DNA from: Serendipita indica DSM 11827
Taxonomy: Eukaryota > Basidiomycota > Agaricomycetes > Sebacinales > Serendipitaceae
Assembly (NCBI GenBank): GCA_910890315.1
Contig: CAJVGD010000042.1
Location: 620,001 to 684,000, forward strand
Reading direction: 5' to 3'
Length of the DNA stretch: 64,000 nucleotides
The notes under the pieces are model-generated. The model was given only the letters and a program-made list of their open reading frames with translations. It was not told the origin of the DNA and searched no databases. Each line of letters starts with the position of its first letter. The first letter of the stretch is position 1. Of the stretch, positions 11,674 through 23,419 are shown one piece after another. The translations under genes and the position numbers were made by a program.

Positions 11674-11979
11674 CTAGAAGGAGTCCGTCGGAGCCGCCGG
11701 ACTCGTGACCAGTAATTCCGGGTACTTTTGACCTAATCTCGGAATTAGAGACCGTGGGTCATAAGAGACCGCTTTTGTACGCGATGACATAGACACGGGG
11801 TGACATATGCCATGACCTTGCTTTGAAACCTTGATATGAAGGTCCTTCAGCTGGAGACCATGTCTATGTTGTAGAGATGTTGTCTCGGAAGTAATATATC
11901 CCATTATGGAGTTAATCAAGGCGTCGCGATCTCTGCAGGCAAAAGTCCAGACCCGCCAGCGCCTGCCGGCACTAAGCAT
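11674..11979 (-). other. Unassigned open frame, about 100 codons
   Basis: A minus-strand frame contains RRWRVWTFACRDRDALINS and SRTKAVSYDPRSLIPRLGQK. Composition is fairly protein-like but matches nothing I recognise, and I could not join it confidently to another exon. It may be chance or a gene remnant. Confidence 0.15.
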
Positions 11980-12114
11980 CCAAGAGGACGAGCCTTCCTC
12001 ACACGGGGTGGATAAATCCGGTTGATGAAATTGTACGAGTAGCGTGCGCTCAGTCTACGGAGCGATGAGCGACAACCAACGAAAATGGTGTTCTGTTTGA
12101 CTCGAAGCGCACGC

Positions 12115-12228
12115 TCGGAGGTAAAATACAGAGGTCCAACTTTCTGCTTTCAGCTAAATATGATGAAATTTGCGCCTTTACCTCCGATTATGGTGAATTA
12201 CAGCACCTGAAAGCAGTGCGGAGCACTG
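12115..12228. repeat. Interleaved inverted repeats
   Basis: TCGGAGGTAAA at 12115-12125 is the exact reverse complement of 12177-12187. CTGCTTTCAG at 12144-12153 is the exact reverse complement of 12207-12216. The order is A-B-A'-B', so the stems interlock. A third short hairpin, CAGTGC-gga-GCACTG, covers 12214-12228. Function unknown. Confidence 0.6.
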
Positions 12229-12266
12229 CGAACAGCTTCTCATCTTGATCGCAACTAAACCAAAAA

Positions 12267-12692
12267 CTAGTCAGCCTTTATCACAACTGGTCGGCCTTTA
12301 GTCTGAAATAGACTCGAAAGAGGCATTTTCATTGTACAGGAGACCAGTCTGGCTCCCACGAGATCTCTGTCAAACGCCACAGCGAATGCGCCCTTAGGAT
12401 GCGTAGAGATGCAAGATGTGGGATCCAAAGTACCCACCTCGTCTAGACCCAGTATATAGTTAACTGTAGATATGGGCGGAAGCGGAAGCGGACGAGACCA
12501 AGGTGTAAGCTTGTTGCCTTGGAGCGGACCAAATATTCCGCAGCGATCGACAACTCTATTTTGAAGTTGCATCAAAATACAGACAGTTTGACAGCCAATA
12601 GGCCTGAAACTGCAACCGCGGTATAGATTAGTGGTTCGGTTGACATGTTGGACGTGATGAAATCCTTCGACAGTCTCTCGCCTTATGCACAT
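12267..12692 (-). CDS. Hypothetical protein, 141 codons
   Basis: An ATG-started minus-strand frame ends PLSSLFQTKGRPVVIKAD-stop. The middle contains STVNYILGLDEVGTLDPTSC. The terminal GRPVV pattern faintly recalls PCNA-like checkpoint proteins, but nothing else supports this, so I assign no function. It may be the last exon of an unseen gene or a chance frame. Confidence 0.25.
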   Translation of the reverse strand: MCIRRETVEGFHHVQHVNRTTNLYRGCSFRPIGCQTVCILMQLQNRVVDRCGIFGPLQGNKLTPWSRPLPLPPISTVNYILGLDEVGTLDPTSCISTHPKGAFAVAFDRDLVGARLVSCTMKMPLSSLFQTKGRPVVIKAD

Positions 12693-13243
12693 GGCAAGCT
12701 TTCTCCACTGGAGGAACAGTGGCGCAATAGATGGGTTTATAGATGAAATCGGACGCTGGAATGCTGGGCCGTTTCTTCTTCTGGCCCCTCAGCCTACTAC
12801 TTGCACCTGGACGCAGTGGATTTGAACCATGAAATGGAGCCTCCCACTCTTCGTTACAAATTTGGACCCATGAATAAGCAAAAGTTGTTGAATGGCCTCA
12901 TTCACAACCTATTGAATGGGTACAAACGAAGGACAGGATGGAGGAAGGCAAGCGAGTGCATGAGGCTAGCTCTTATTTGGTTCTCGAGCAGAGATGCATG
13001 GTGTGAATGTATGGAGTAGCCAAGGAGTGTACTATTCATTTCCGTTATCTAAAAGAACGACCGTATGACAGCGCGCTGCGTCAAGGAAGTGTCGTGGTAT
13101 GATGATGGTGAATCTGGAGAGAGAATGAAGATGATACAAGTCCGTGGGAGCGAATTCCATGCGCTCAATGAGTGTAGACGTTGCGAAATGTCGTAGAGAG
13201 AGTCGCAGACAGGGTATCCCTGAGAGAGAATGCAGAGCGTAGC

Positions 13244-15560
13244 TCAGCATGTATCAATTAGGCGATTCTTGGGAACCTTTTGCCCATACCCGCCCTCTTC
13301 CGGAGAGGTAGCCCATTGGGTGATATTCGGGTTTGTGTATGCCTCGATGAAGCTAGGAACTGAGTCAGTAAGCTGCTAATTGCACAAGCTCAAATAATCA
13401 CCGATTGATGTAAGAAGAAGTGGGGTAGTTCGGTGGGTCGCAGCCGTAATTGATGTCGTCGGGGTACTGGTAAACCCGCACATAGTCAACGCTCATGTGC
13501 CCCGGCATTTGCAAATTTGCAAAGTCGATATTCGAAAAGCCATGGCTCATTCCGAGGTTCATGATGATATACTATCTCGATCGTCATCAGAGAACTCTTC
13601 TTGCCAGAAGAAGACGTACCATCGGCTCCGCCGGAATCAGTCGCTCCGAAATCTGTGCAATTGGATCTGCACCAACGGCGCCTGCATGTAGGGTCCACGA
13701 CAACTTGTTATCATTGATCCAGGTAATGTATGCCTCGTCCGACTGGTATCCAGGCTTATACTGGAAGCCATAGACAGAGTAGCATGGATTGCTCGACTTC
13801 TCGTAACACCGCTGGTTCGTCCGGGACACAACACTCGCAGCTTGCTGAAAGACGTTGCCCTTGAAGCCATTAATCTCTTGGGTTCCTGACGTTTGATGCA
13901 AATCATAGTAGGTCACGTTGTCTGCCGAGTAGTACGCATTGTATGGTGCGAACTGGCAGGACTGCGACACGGCAGCAGCAGCAAGATTTGCGTCAATTTG
14001 AGCTTCAAGGACATCGATTTCTGGTGCCGAGCGTCCTCGAAACGTCCCGTCACGATTCATAGGCCCTGGATGATCCTCCCCTGGGCAAGTACAGCCAGAG
14101 AGTCGTTGGCCGGGGAGGTAGGAAAGCGAATAGTTGTACGCATGGTCTCCAAGTTGTTGCCCTTGGACGTCCGGAACGCCGTTGAGCGTCTGATTGGCGA
14201 GGGTCCCGACATCACATGCCTCGTAGCTGTAGGGCCACATTCCTTCGGTCGTAGCACCATACCCAGCCCTTCCGAGATTACCCTGAAGTTTGATCAGAGA
14301 CTCACGCCAACGAACAGATTGCATTCTCCCACCATTGTCCAAACTGCTGGCCAGTATCCGCTCACGTCGTTGCTCCCAGGAAGCTGGACGCTAACCTCGA
14401 TTAGACCACCGGTAAAGCAAAACTTGTTCCATGACGAGAGGTGACCGCCCATGTATTGCAAGTCGTGGTTCGGCTCCTCACGGAACTCTATTACGAGTTT
14501 GCCCTCTTTGGTGGTGATAGTTTGAGGGTCATACCTATCGCCAGGCAGTCAACACAATGGAAAGGGATCGTGCGCGCACGGGAGAACCCACCATTCGAGG
14601 TCCTTGGTGCCTGCCAGAAGATCAGAATTCATCGACCATCCTATCAGAATTTACGTACCCCAATAATGGGCATCGATTGCCTCCCAGAAAGGATCATCTC
14701 CCTGCCGGCGAAATTGGGGTCAGAGAGCCAGATGGCCGTGAACTTCCGGGGTGGCAACGGGACATACGGGGTAAAATGACCTTCCTTCAACTTCGAATTC
14801 GTCGCTAAACACCAACTGCATCTCTCGTCCGTCGACCGGAGACGGCTTTGTATAGGCACTATGCGGCGTATCTCGGTCAATGAGGCTGAAAACGCCTTCC
14901 ATCACTTGGCCGGTGGCATTAATGCCCCCCAAATTGTATCCGCCGTTTCGCGACATCGTCTTATGCAGTATAGCGGTTGTGAGCGGGAAACCTAGGCTAC
15001 GAGAACGCCGTTAGGGTTGCTGCGGAATGCGCCACTGGAGAAACGTACAAGAGGCCGACAAGCCCAAAGGCGAGTAAAGACAGGCATCCAACGGTAGAGA
15101 GACCTCTCGTAGTGAATATTGAACCCGTAGAATCAATTTCTTTGTCCGGTTGATGCAGCCAGTCGTCCTCTTCTTTTGACTTTGGAGAGACATCGTAACC
15201 CCACATTTCAGGATTCGGGTGAAGTGCATACTAATGACACCGAATCAATGAATTCTTTCAAATAGAACACATATTCGAGCGTACCTTGCTAGATATGCCC
15301 CTGTACGAATCAGAATGAGAGGAGTGAGAATAGAAGTCTGTGAAAGGATTGTGGTTCTTGTGCCCCATTAGCATTTTTCTAGATTCCATGCACGAACAAA
15401 GGTGTAGACATACATGCGAGCTAGAACTGCCTGGGCTCAAGCATTCGCTCTTGTACGAAGGCTGTCGACTGAGCGACGGCGGCATAAGATTTACATTTAC
15501 GAAAGGAGTGGTGCTTTGAGAATGTTGAGGGAGCGCATATGGTGGACTGCGCGCGGACAT
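13244..15560 (-). CDS. Beta-glucan synthesis-associated protein, GH16 (KRE6/SKN1 family)
   Basis: Type II membrane protein of the secretory pathway needed for beta-1,6-glucan assembly in fungal walls. Visible in order: a Ser/Pro-rich cytosolic N-terminus; [17 protein letters not shown]; one membrane helix ([18 protein letters not shown]); [27 protein letters not shown]; then GH16 landmarks [32 protein letters not shown] and [17 protein letters not shown]. The ExDxxE catalytic core is in [10 protein letters not shown], and the family C-terminus reads [27 protein letters not shown] and PKNRLIDTC-stop. Several introns interrupt it. The start is the first ATG in the N-terminal exon; the frame extends upstream without an ATG, so an extra 5' exon is possible. 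Related in role to the SKT5 gene elsewhere in the window. Confidence 0.92.
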
Positions 15561-16073
15561 GGTTGGGGTCAAGATGGAAATTGGACGGCCATTCGATGCG
15601 TCCGACGACCGGAACAAGCTAACAGTTTCGCATTGGCATGAGTGAATTCACACAGTGACTCATATCAGTAGCTCTGTTACGCTGTTGGCCGTAATTGCCA
15701 CCATACGTCCAAACGATTATGCTCGGTTGCGATGATAACAAAATTTACTTGCGGACTTTAGTGTTTCAAAACGGATTTTAACGCCAAACTTGGTCTAGCC
15801 TCTGGCGCGCATGAGTGGCCGACGGGGCTCAGTGGCCTCGAGCTCCGAATCACAAGCAAACACCACTTCGCCAACCCCACGCATATCATTGAAGATCCAA
15901 TAAACACCCAAATAGTCACTCAGTAATCGCGGTGGCTCGCAAAGAGAGCACCACCGCCACCGCTCTCCGGTGCTCCGAGGTTCCGATAGTGCGCCACTGA
16001 CTAATATGTCCGGTTATGTATGTAAACCGCAGTAAAGATTTCCATTCACTCCACTTCCTTACAATACTCCATT
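15561..16073. other. Intergenic interval
   Basis: About 510 bp between the GH16 start and the stop of the next minus-strand gene. It must hold the GH16 promoter and the 3' end of the neighbour. No clear TATA box or repeat seen. Confidence 0.4.
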
Positions 16074-19000
16074 CTACGTCGAGAAGCGCGAGAAACGTGA
16101 TACTTGGGCAGGCATAGCAGGCACTGGAGGTGCAGGCGAGCGCAGCCCGTACGAAAAGGCCGTTGATTGCCGGTCGCTCGATGTAAACTGCGATTGACGG
16201 ACGTCTGCAAATGGCTCCCATGCCTTTTCCACCGTGTTTGAAAACTCCCAAGGTGTCGTGTCCACTTCGTCTTGGTCCTTCTCTGCCACTGCAGGCACGT
16301 CAATATCGTTATCAAAGAACAAGCAAGGACACGCACATTGCACAGCCAATCCTTGGCCAAAGCGCAACCGACACAACAAGCCCGCAATGAGTGATCCGAC
16401 AAGGAGCCCAAAGCTCGTCACTGTGATCACCGCGAAGAATGACCATTTGGTGAACACGAGGCGGTAAATGTCAGACGAGAATACGACTGTCCACGATCCG
16501 AGGAAGAAGACATTCATGATCAAGAATGCAATCATGAGCATCTTGTGTTCACGTCGGATTGCGATCCAGCCAATGATAAACCACGGTACAACCATCAGCA
16601 CAGACGCCAGGCCAACGCCTTTGAAAACCGGTGTCCCGGCTGAAAAGGACGCAATGGGACTCTCGAAGAGCTGCTGTACCCAGAGGGCCAACGAGGCCAG
16701 CAAGAGGAATGTGCTAGTCTGCACAATGACCGAGAGGAGAAGCACTGCCTGTTAACGAGATGAGACGGCGTCCTCTGTAATTAGGGCGTACATACCCTAT
16801 ACAAGCGTTTCATGAGCGGGTCTTCTCCCGTCGTCTTCTTCGTCTGCCTGCGATACACGCTCAACAGCTTGGTCCCAAATCCAGCCAGGAGCAAGAAACA
16901 GGTGGCGTTGAGCACAAAGCTTGGTACTTCAATCTTTGCACGTTCGGACCAGTACGAGGAGATCAAATCGGTTCCGTTGCATGCTCCATCCTTGATAAAC
17001 GTATTAAACTGTTGTTGAAACGCCTTGGTACGCGATATTTGCACCCCAGACCACACCAAAGCAAGAGCGGAGGACAGCAAAGCCGCGGAGCTGATAATGG
17101 TCAACATGGAAACCAAATACAGACAGTTTATCAACTTACAGGTGAGGAATAGACTCGTTTAATATCGCCACCGTCCCCAAACCAAACAGCCAAATGTAGT
17201 ATCCGAGCATAACGAGGTCCTCTGCTCGTGACTGGTGAAGACTAGGCCCACGTGAGTATCAACTGCTTGTTAAAGGAGATTGCACTCACTGTTCCTCGAC
17301 GATGCTCAAAGATTGCGCACAGCGCAGATCGATATACGTCGTCGAACCTTGACCTTCCATGGTCACGTTGAGCCCAGCAATCACGCCCGTGGTCGAGTTG
17401 GCCACAGGCGAAACATCGACTCGCTTCAACACTCGGAGACCTACACCCGAGGGTGTGCTAGTTGCTTTAGCGGAGGTCGAGGATGAGGTGCTAGATGAGG
17501 TGCTATTCGTAGACTGCTCAGAAAGGGTCGAGCTTTCTGTAGCTTTCGATGACGTAGAGCTTTCTTTGGTATTTGACGATGTAGAGCTTTCCGTGACCTC
17601 TGTTGACTTAGTGCTTTCCGTAGACTCTGATGAGGCAGAGCTTGATATCTTCGAAGAGATAGAAGACGATGGTCGCTCCGAGGACGTGGGCAAGGAGGTC
17701 GAGATATCTTCAGCCGCTGTCTCTGTAGAAGCGGTACTAGTCTCTTCCGCCGACTTTGTGCTGGAACGCGTCGAGATGACCGCAGTAGGTAGCGAAGGTC
17801 TTGTACGCGAGGTCGACTCCGACAAAGTCGTCTCATTCACCTGAGCGTCTTCACTGGTTGTCGACAAAGAAAGCCGCGAAGTACTTTCTACGGATGTAGT
17901 CTCCAAGGTAGGCAAAACGAGTCGAGTCGAAGTTGAAAATGTCTCGGATTCAATGGTCGAGGTCGGAGTCGTAACATCGGATGTCGAAGTGGCACTGGAT
18001 ATGGTGCTTGAAGTTTCTGTAGCCGAGCTGATCGTGAGTTGCGGCAAATCAGGTGTGCGAATGACGGTTTCGGTCGAGCTAGGCGACTCTGAGGTTTGCC
18101 TAACAGGGTCAGACACACTGCTAGAGCCTTCCGTCGTCGAAGAGGAGACTTCAATAGCAGAGTTCCTCGTAGACGATTCTGTCTGACTGGTGGGGTCGAG
18201 AATGATCGTCGGAAGCGGCTGAGTGATGGGCGAAGCTGACTCCGTCTCATTAGCCGCCTTGGATGCATCCACGGATCTGGTTGTAGTCACTGCAGCAGCG
18301 ACTTCAATCTGGACACTTGCCAACGTCGATGTTGATGTGCTGCTGGTGGGCTCGAGCGAAGTCGTGGTGTCAATACTCGACGTCGAGATGACGGAGGCAG
18401 AGATGGCACCAGTTCGAAGAGCAGATATATCCTCTTGAAGTGTACGTGTGGCCTGTGCTTCTTGAAGTACACCAGCATTGAGCTGGGACGCGCGAGACTG
18501 TGTCGCGCTGGCGGCACTTGACCCCCTATTGTCAGATACATTTGGATTATTGTTGGTCGACCTCGAGGCATCCGTCGTAGGAACAAAGATTGTCTGGCAC
18601 CGGTCGTCATTGGCGGACGAGGGGATGCCATTGCACAGTCGTAATACATCTTGGCCATTCTGGTTGGTAATGACCGGGATTAGGTCACTTTTGACTTCGG
18701 CGACCTTCATTATTTGGGAGAGTGTGGTGTCCGCATTCTTGTTAGATAGATGTGATCCGAGTTGGAAGCCGGAGAGAAGCAGAGCGTGTACAAAGGCTAC
18801 AACAAAGTACGCAGTCGTGAAACGTGTGAGTGTGATGCGCGAATACTAGGGGGGATGGGCGTCAGTAAATGACTCAATTAGTCGTAGCCACGAGTGTATG
18901 GAGATGGAGACGGCAATAGGCAACCGAGTTGATTGCGAGTCAACCGGCCAATAGAGCGATTCCCTTCCGTGGAAGATGTGCCAATAGGTCCTCAGCAACG

Positions 19001-19163
19001 GGCGATCACGAGCGCCTGAGCTACAGGGAGCAAAACGCCCTTTGACGAAAAGGACCACTCCGAGGTAAAGGACATGAAGCGACATTATACTGCTCTTTTG
19101 CACGTAAAGTAAGCGAATAAGCGGCCAGAGGTCGGGGATCCATTGACCGTCGATGGTTGCCAT
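16074..19163 (-). CDS. Multi-pass membrane protein with long Ser/Thr-rich (mucin-like) loop
   Basis: Unrecognised fungal membrane protein of roughly 870 residues. The first exon starts MATIDGQWIPDLWPLIRLLY and gives one or two helices. After a further helix (TAYFVVAFVHALLLSGF) comes a loop with three cysteines (LCNGIPSSANDDRCQ), then about 330 residues dominated by Ser, Thr and Glu, a likely heavily O-glycosylated segment. A series of helices follows (VMLGYYIWLFGLGTVAIL, SAALLSSALALVW, PSFVLNATCFLLLAGF, LLLSVIVQTSTFLLLASLAL, SVLMVVPWFIIGWI, MLMIAFLIMNVFFLG, FFAVITVTSFGLLVGSLI) and a cytosolic tail. Splice joins at about 17292/17230 and 17148/17090 keep frame; the join after exon 1 is uncertain. 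The shape suggests a wall or surface sensor, but that is inference. Confidence 0.65.
17530..17637 (-). repeat. 27-bp tandem coding repeat (four units)
   Basis: Four consecutive 27-bp units beginning GAGCTTTC or GTGCTTTC on the plus strand encode diverged nine-residue repeats of the type TESSTSSxA in the Ser/Thr-rich loop. Copies differ mainly in their second half, so the array is not freshly expanded. Confidence 0.65.
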
Positions 19164-19656
19164 GATAGAACAGCACGTACGGCGTGTTTGACAAGGTGTG
19201 AGGGGACCGGAACGAGCGCGAAGACGTCCTTTGCACGCATTTTGACCCAATTATCTGTACAGCGGATGAAAATTGTTCAACTTGACACCAGGTCGCACCG
19301 TCGACGGTGCCGTGAAGAGAAGGGAGTGATGATAGAATGAAAGAAATAGCGAGTAGAAGAAAGAAAAGGAATGTAAAGAGGAAGAAAAAGAGTGCGCGAG
19401 CAGCAGCCACGGACTGCGCGAGGCTGCTCGGCGATGGCGGGGTTCAAAGCTTTAGCGGGCTTGGTCTCAACAACGGCGACGCATATTTACATGACAGATG
19501 AGCATTAATTTCGTCGAATTAGTATGAATCATTAGTTGTCTGGCAAATCCATCGCTCTTGGAGGTTGGTCCCGCCCTCACCCGCGGTGCATAAGAACCAG
19601 CTCGATCCTCTTTAGTTTCTGCGTATAATTCCACTCTAATATCACGCTGGCATGAG
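19164..19656. other. Divergent intergenic region
   Basis: About 490 bp between the starts of two divergent genes. It contains a purine-rich tract on the plus strand around 19320-19400 (a pyrimidine tract on the minus strand), as often found upstream of fungal genes. No other element recognised. Confidence 0.35.
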
Positions 19657-20374
19657 ATGCAGCGACTGTCCCGTCGAATCTCCTTCGAAAGTCAAAGCAA
19701 CTCTGACCAATATAGCTTCTTGGATGTTCAACAACCCCTGCATTGATTCTCGATGATTTAGAGAGAAATGTCAGCGTCGAGTCGATCTTTCTTCAAGAAC
19801 CAACATCTCCCGTCGAGGAAATGTGGGTCCTCTGTCATGGTCCCGACGCCAGGAGACTCTGTTATATGCGTATGTGACCTTATTATCCTAATAAATTGCT
19901 GAATTCTGTCCAGCTTGTGAATGGACGGACTGTACAGCGTCGTTAAACTGCCTGGAAGCATTGATTCACCATGTCGACAGGATCCATGTCAAACGTCCAG
20001 AGGTAAAATCCTCTAACACGTATGAAAACTCCTGACTCTCTCAGAACACTCGTCGACTTGAATGCGATTGGCTCCTGTGTCAAGCCCCCAAATTTCGAAC
20101 AATACACGGATTCTCCAACCATATTGCAGAACATATTCTCGCAAAGAGATATTGCATGTACCGAGGTACGTCTTGGTCAACGCGAGACGCTTTTCTGGAT
20201 GGTTTGGCAGGTTGCGACGCTGTAATGAGGGAAGACCTTGTGCAGATCCATAGTGACGAAAACCATCGTTTCGATAAACTGAAGCCACTCGTCGACCGCC
20301 TTATTGTCCCCCGTTCGCCTATCATTCCGCAAAATGGAACGTCTCAGAGCATCAAATCGTGCAAGGATTTTTAA
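19657..20374 (+). CDS. C2H2-like zinc-finger protein
   Basis: Two zinc-finger-like units are visible. One spans an intron: CEWTDCTASLNCLEALIHHV plus DRIH. The next is LECDWLLCQAPKFRTIHGFS plus NHIAEH. Both fit the C-x4-C-x(n)-H-x3-4-H shape with tryptophan after the first cysteine, common in fungal regulators. The N-terminal exon reads MQRLSRRISFESQSNSDQYS, and the frame appears to slip by one base at a CCCC run (19735-19738) before ILDDLERNVSVESIFLQEP. The C-terminus is unsettled: one frame ends SIKSCKDF-stop at 20374, others continue through an intron to about 20643 (ending EARALKQNA). Likely a DNA-binding or adaptor protein; targets unknown. Confidence 0.5.
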
Positions 20375-20750
20375 AGGCAAGATGCCCACCGTCTCCTCCT
20401 CCATCTCAGGTAGAGTGCAAATATAACAGCTGCTATGAGCTAGCTGACACTTTCCAGGGGATATTCATTCCGAGCATCCGGACACCCACTGCCTGTCTCG
20501 AAGGACGCCAAAGAGATGATTTTGACTTCTTGGATCCCTTCCACAACCTATTACACCTAGACTTGAATCTGGGACTAGCGAATTTGGAAAGCCGGTTCAA
20601 CGCGGAAGCGAACGAGGCGAGAGCACTCAAGCAGAATGCATGATAATTCTACTTGGCATTTCGGTACTCGTAATTGAAACTCTTGCATAGTTCTTGTAGT
20701 TTGATCAACTGCCACCTTTGACATTGACCACTTCCGTGACTGTCGTGAAA

Positions 20751-21849
20751 ATGGCACCAATCCGGTCTGTAAATGCAAAAATGCATACTCCAGCGTGTCC
20801 TCACCTGAGTGTATCCAGTAAAGTGAGAGCGTTGCTCATCGACCTGTCTGGAACCTTGCACGTTGGCTCGGAGCCGATCAAAGGAGCCGTTCGGGCTATC
20901 GAACGACTAAGGGAAGCCAATGTACCGTTCAGATTTTGGTGAGTCTCCGTTATCAGATATGAATCAGACTCGGATGATTGCTAATGAAGACGTCACCGTA
21001 AGAGGATACTAACTAATTGCTCCAGCTCCAATACATCGAAAAGAGTCAACGTCTGCGCTTATCGGAAGGCTCTCAAAGGCTGGTTTCAACGTCCATGCAA
21101 ATGAAACTTTTACATCTCTTGGAGCAATGCGCAAACTATTGCGTGACAAGGGCATCAAGAGGTGACGGAAGCCTCTGAATCTCAAAGTTTCTGACGTAGA
21201 ATAGGCCCTATCTCATGCTGAGTCCTTCTGCCGAAGAAGACTTTGCAGAATTCAAGTCGACAGAGGATGTTGCGTACGACGCAGTTGTGGTCGGGCTCGC
21301 ACCCACCAAATTCACATACGAGAACATGAGCGAAGCTTTCCGTATCTTATCCTCGACGCCGACGTCCAACTCTATCCCCCTGCTCGCAACACACAGAGCC
21401 CGCTATGTGAGGGCTCAGTCTGGGGAGCTCGTACTCGGACCGGGTCCATTTATCTCAGCTCTTGAGACTGCGGTAGGTAACGGACTCAAGGCAGAGGTTG
21501 TAGGGAAACCCGAGAAGACGTTTTTCGAAGTCTGCCTTCGCGATATGGGCGTCGTATTGGACAGTGAGCCAACAGGGGATGAAATACGTGTGGAAGACGT
21601 TGCGGTCATTGGGGACGACGTCGAGGCTGATTTGGCTGGCGGGGCGATTGAGCTGGGTCTGAAGCGCATGCTTGGTAAGTCAATGTCGAACTTTGTATGG
21701 TATTACATCATACTGACGCATATTGGGCAGTCAAAACAGGCAAGTATCGGCCAGGGGATGAAGACCGGTCATCGACCCCTCCGGATGCGGTCTTTGATTC
21801 AATTGGGGACCTGGTGGAGGCTTTGTTAAGCGACAGATCGCATCTCTGA
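20751..21849 (+). CDS. HAD-superfamily phosphatase, HDHD2 type
   Basis: Closely follows the HDHD2/LHPP branch of HAD phosphatases (class IIA). Motif I is LLIDLSGTLHVGSEPIKGA; motif II CSNTSK; then FTSLGAMRKLLRDKGIKR, VVGLAPTKFTYENMSEAFR, ATHRARYVRAQSGELVLGPG and the loop VVGKPEKTFF. The metal-binding motif IV is VIGDDVEADLAGG, and the C-terminus is VKTGKYRPGDED. ATG at 20751 chosen (upstream only TTG). Directly after SNTSK the frame is off by one: AAAA at 21039-21042 would need to be AAA to continue into ESTSALIGRLSKAGF. This is either a consensus error or a real disabling base. Physiological substrate uncertain; LHPP relatives hydrolyse phospholysine, phosphohistidine and pyrophosphate. Confidence 0.85.
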
Positions 21850-21958
21850 ATTCTATTGATGGCCTGCATGGAGGACCCTCTTTGCGGGTCTGACTCCTGA
21901 CTGCCTGTCAGTATCCGAGGGTAGACCCAGACCAGATCTTTGCCACCAAAACCTGAAC

Positions 21959-22930
21959 ATGTCCGACGAGGCTGAATATTCGCTCCACTACTGGGGAGGC
22001 ATTCCAGGCCGTGGAGAGTTCATTCGGCTGGCATTTGAAGCGACAGGGACTGCTTACAAAGTCAGTATACATACCGAAGTGGGATGAGATGGACATGGCT
22101 GAGCTGGATTCGAGGATACGAAAGCTCCTGCCACGCTCTTGAGCAAAGTGCAAACAACGAATCACCCACCACATCTTGCGCCGCCCATTCTAGAGATTGG
22201 CCAAGGAACGTTCATCTCGCAAACATCCAACATTCTGAACTATCTGGCCCCAAAAGTAAGATACAGATCTATCGTGTACTCATCGCTTCATCTGTGTCCA
22301 GTTGGGCCTCGACGGCGTGGAGGATGGTACAGCAGAGGAGGCAGCTGCAATTAGGAGGGCGCATGTTAACCAGCTGGTTCTTACAGCGTATGTGTCTTAT
22401 TTGGTCTCAAGAGGTATCTATTCGAGATGTGTCTGACTTATTGGCAATAGGTTGGACCTGAATAATGAGGCTCACGACGTTCACCATCCGATTGCGTCTC
22501 GGCTCTACTATGAGGACCAGCAAACAGAATCGGTTCGTCGCGGGCACGAGCTACGTAACTTCCGCCTGCCGAAATTCCTCACCTACTTCTCCCTTGTGCT
22601 CAGAGCCAACGACGACTGCGATGGATCGCAAGGATGGAAGCATTTAATCGGCAACAAACTAACAACGGCAGACCTTGTGCTCTTCCATGTCGTGTCTGGA
22701 TTCGAGTTTGCGTTTCCTAGACGTATGGCGACGCTCCGCAAGGACGAGGCATACAAAGAGCTCTTTGCACACAGGGACGGCATCGCGGCCCTGGAACCCA
22801 TTGCTGCATATCTTAGTAGCCAACGCAGATTGCCATTCTCGATGGGTATCTTTAGGTATGCAAAGCCCGGGTTGTATTTCGCATCGGCTGACTATCGACA
22901 AGGCACTATCCAGAGTTGGATGGGGAATAG
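21959..22930 (+). CDS. Glutathione S-transferase-like protein
   Basis: Thioredoxin-fold N-terminal half begins SLHYWGGIPGRGEFIRLAFE, with the Tyr/Arg region that binds glutathione, followed by LAPPILEIGQGTFISQTSNI, the strand and cis-Pro/Ser pattern of the family. The helical C-terminal half includes LGLDGVEDGTAEEAAAIRRA, HPIASRLYYEDQQTESVRRG, LTYFSLVLRAND and LTTADLVLFHVVSGFEFAFP. The last intron (gtatgc...acaag) joins GIFR to HYPELDGE-stop, a typical ending for this fungal group. The start is the ATG 109 bp after the HDHD2-like stop. Probably cytosolic and involved in detoxification or redox work; substrate unknown. Confidence 0.88.
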
Positions 22931-23419
22931 ATACAACGTCTTTAAATTAGGGTCAGTAAAGAGGAAAACGGTGATATGAGATGAAGTTGAGACTCAGAAA
23001 ATGCGAAGTAAAGATCGACATTCCGCCGCAGCGGTCAGTCTCATTAAATCAGGTTTGGAAAAGCATCTTTGTGCAGCCCTCGAGGGTCTAAGGATTGTCA
23101 AGTATATAATACACGTACCTAAGAGAGCAGCGGTCGAGACGATGGAGGAGATGTTGCAGTAAAAAATCGACATGCCACGCCCTGTAAAATGGCGGCGATG
23201 ACACTTCCTAGCCTGCATTTTTCTAAGGATCTGGAGGACGTAAAGACGCCCTCCAAGGCACCGTTTGACGGTAGAGAATGCTGACGACAAAAAAACAGCG
23301 TGGCAAGATCCTTGGACCAAACAATACCACCCAAGCACTCGACTTACCAATCTCCGGAAATGGTTCATAGTGTCTACTGAGAGTATTCATTCATTATAAT
23401 AGAATATTCAGGCGCTGTA
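22931..23419. other. Intergenic interval
   Basis: About 490 bp with no credible gene. AT-rich near 23370-23410, just ahead of the next start codon. Confidence 0.4.

Larger units (their letters stand above)
10727..13243. other. Gene-poor interval with scattered short frames
   Basis: About 2.5 kb between the C2H2 gene and the GH16 gene. It holds a 101-codon minus frame (11674-11979), a 141-codon minus frame (12267-12692, listed separately) and interleaved inverted repeats near 12.1-12.2 kb. No conserved domain could be read in any frame. Confidence 0.45.

Noticed and set aside
12815-12835. Sequence like a tRNA T-arm on the minus strand (GGTTCAAATCC)
   Set aside because: No matching acceptor stem, D-arm or anticodon arm lies at a usable distance, even allowing an intron, and the T stem pairs poorly.
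8381-13243. Possible transposon or virus-like remnants in the gene-poor pockets
   Set aside because: No transposase, reverse transcriptase or integrase motif, no long terminal repeats and no target-site duplications were seen.
17359-17844. Plus-strand 161-codon frame rich in Val, Glu and Asp
   Set aside because: It is the antisense shadow of the Ser/Thr-rich minus-strand coding region.
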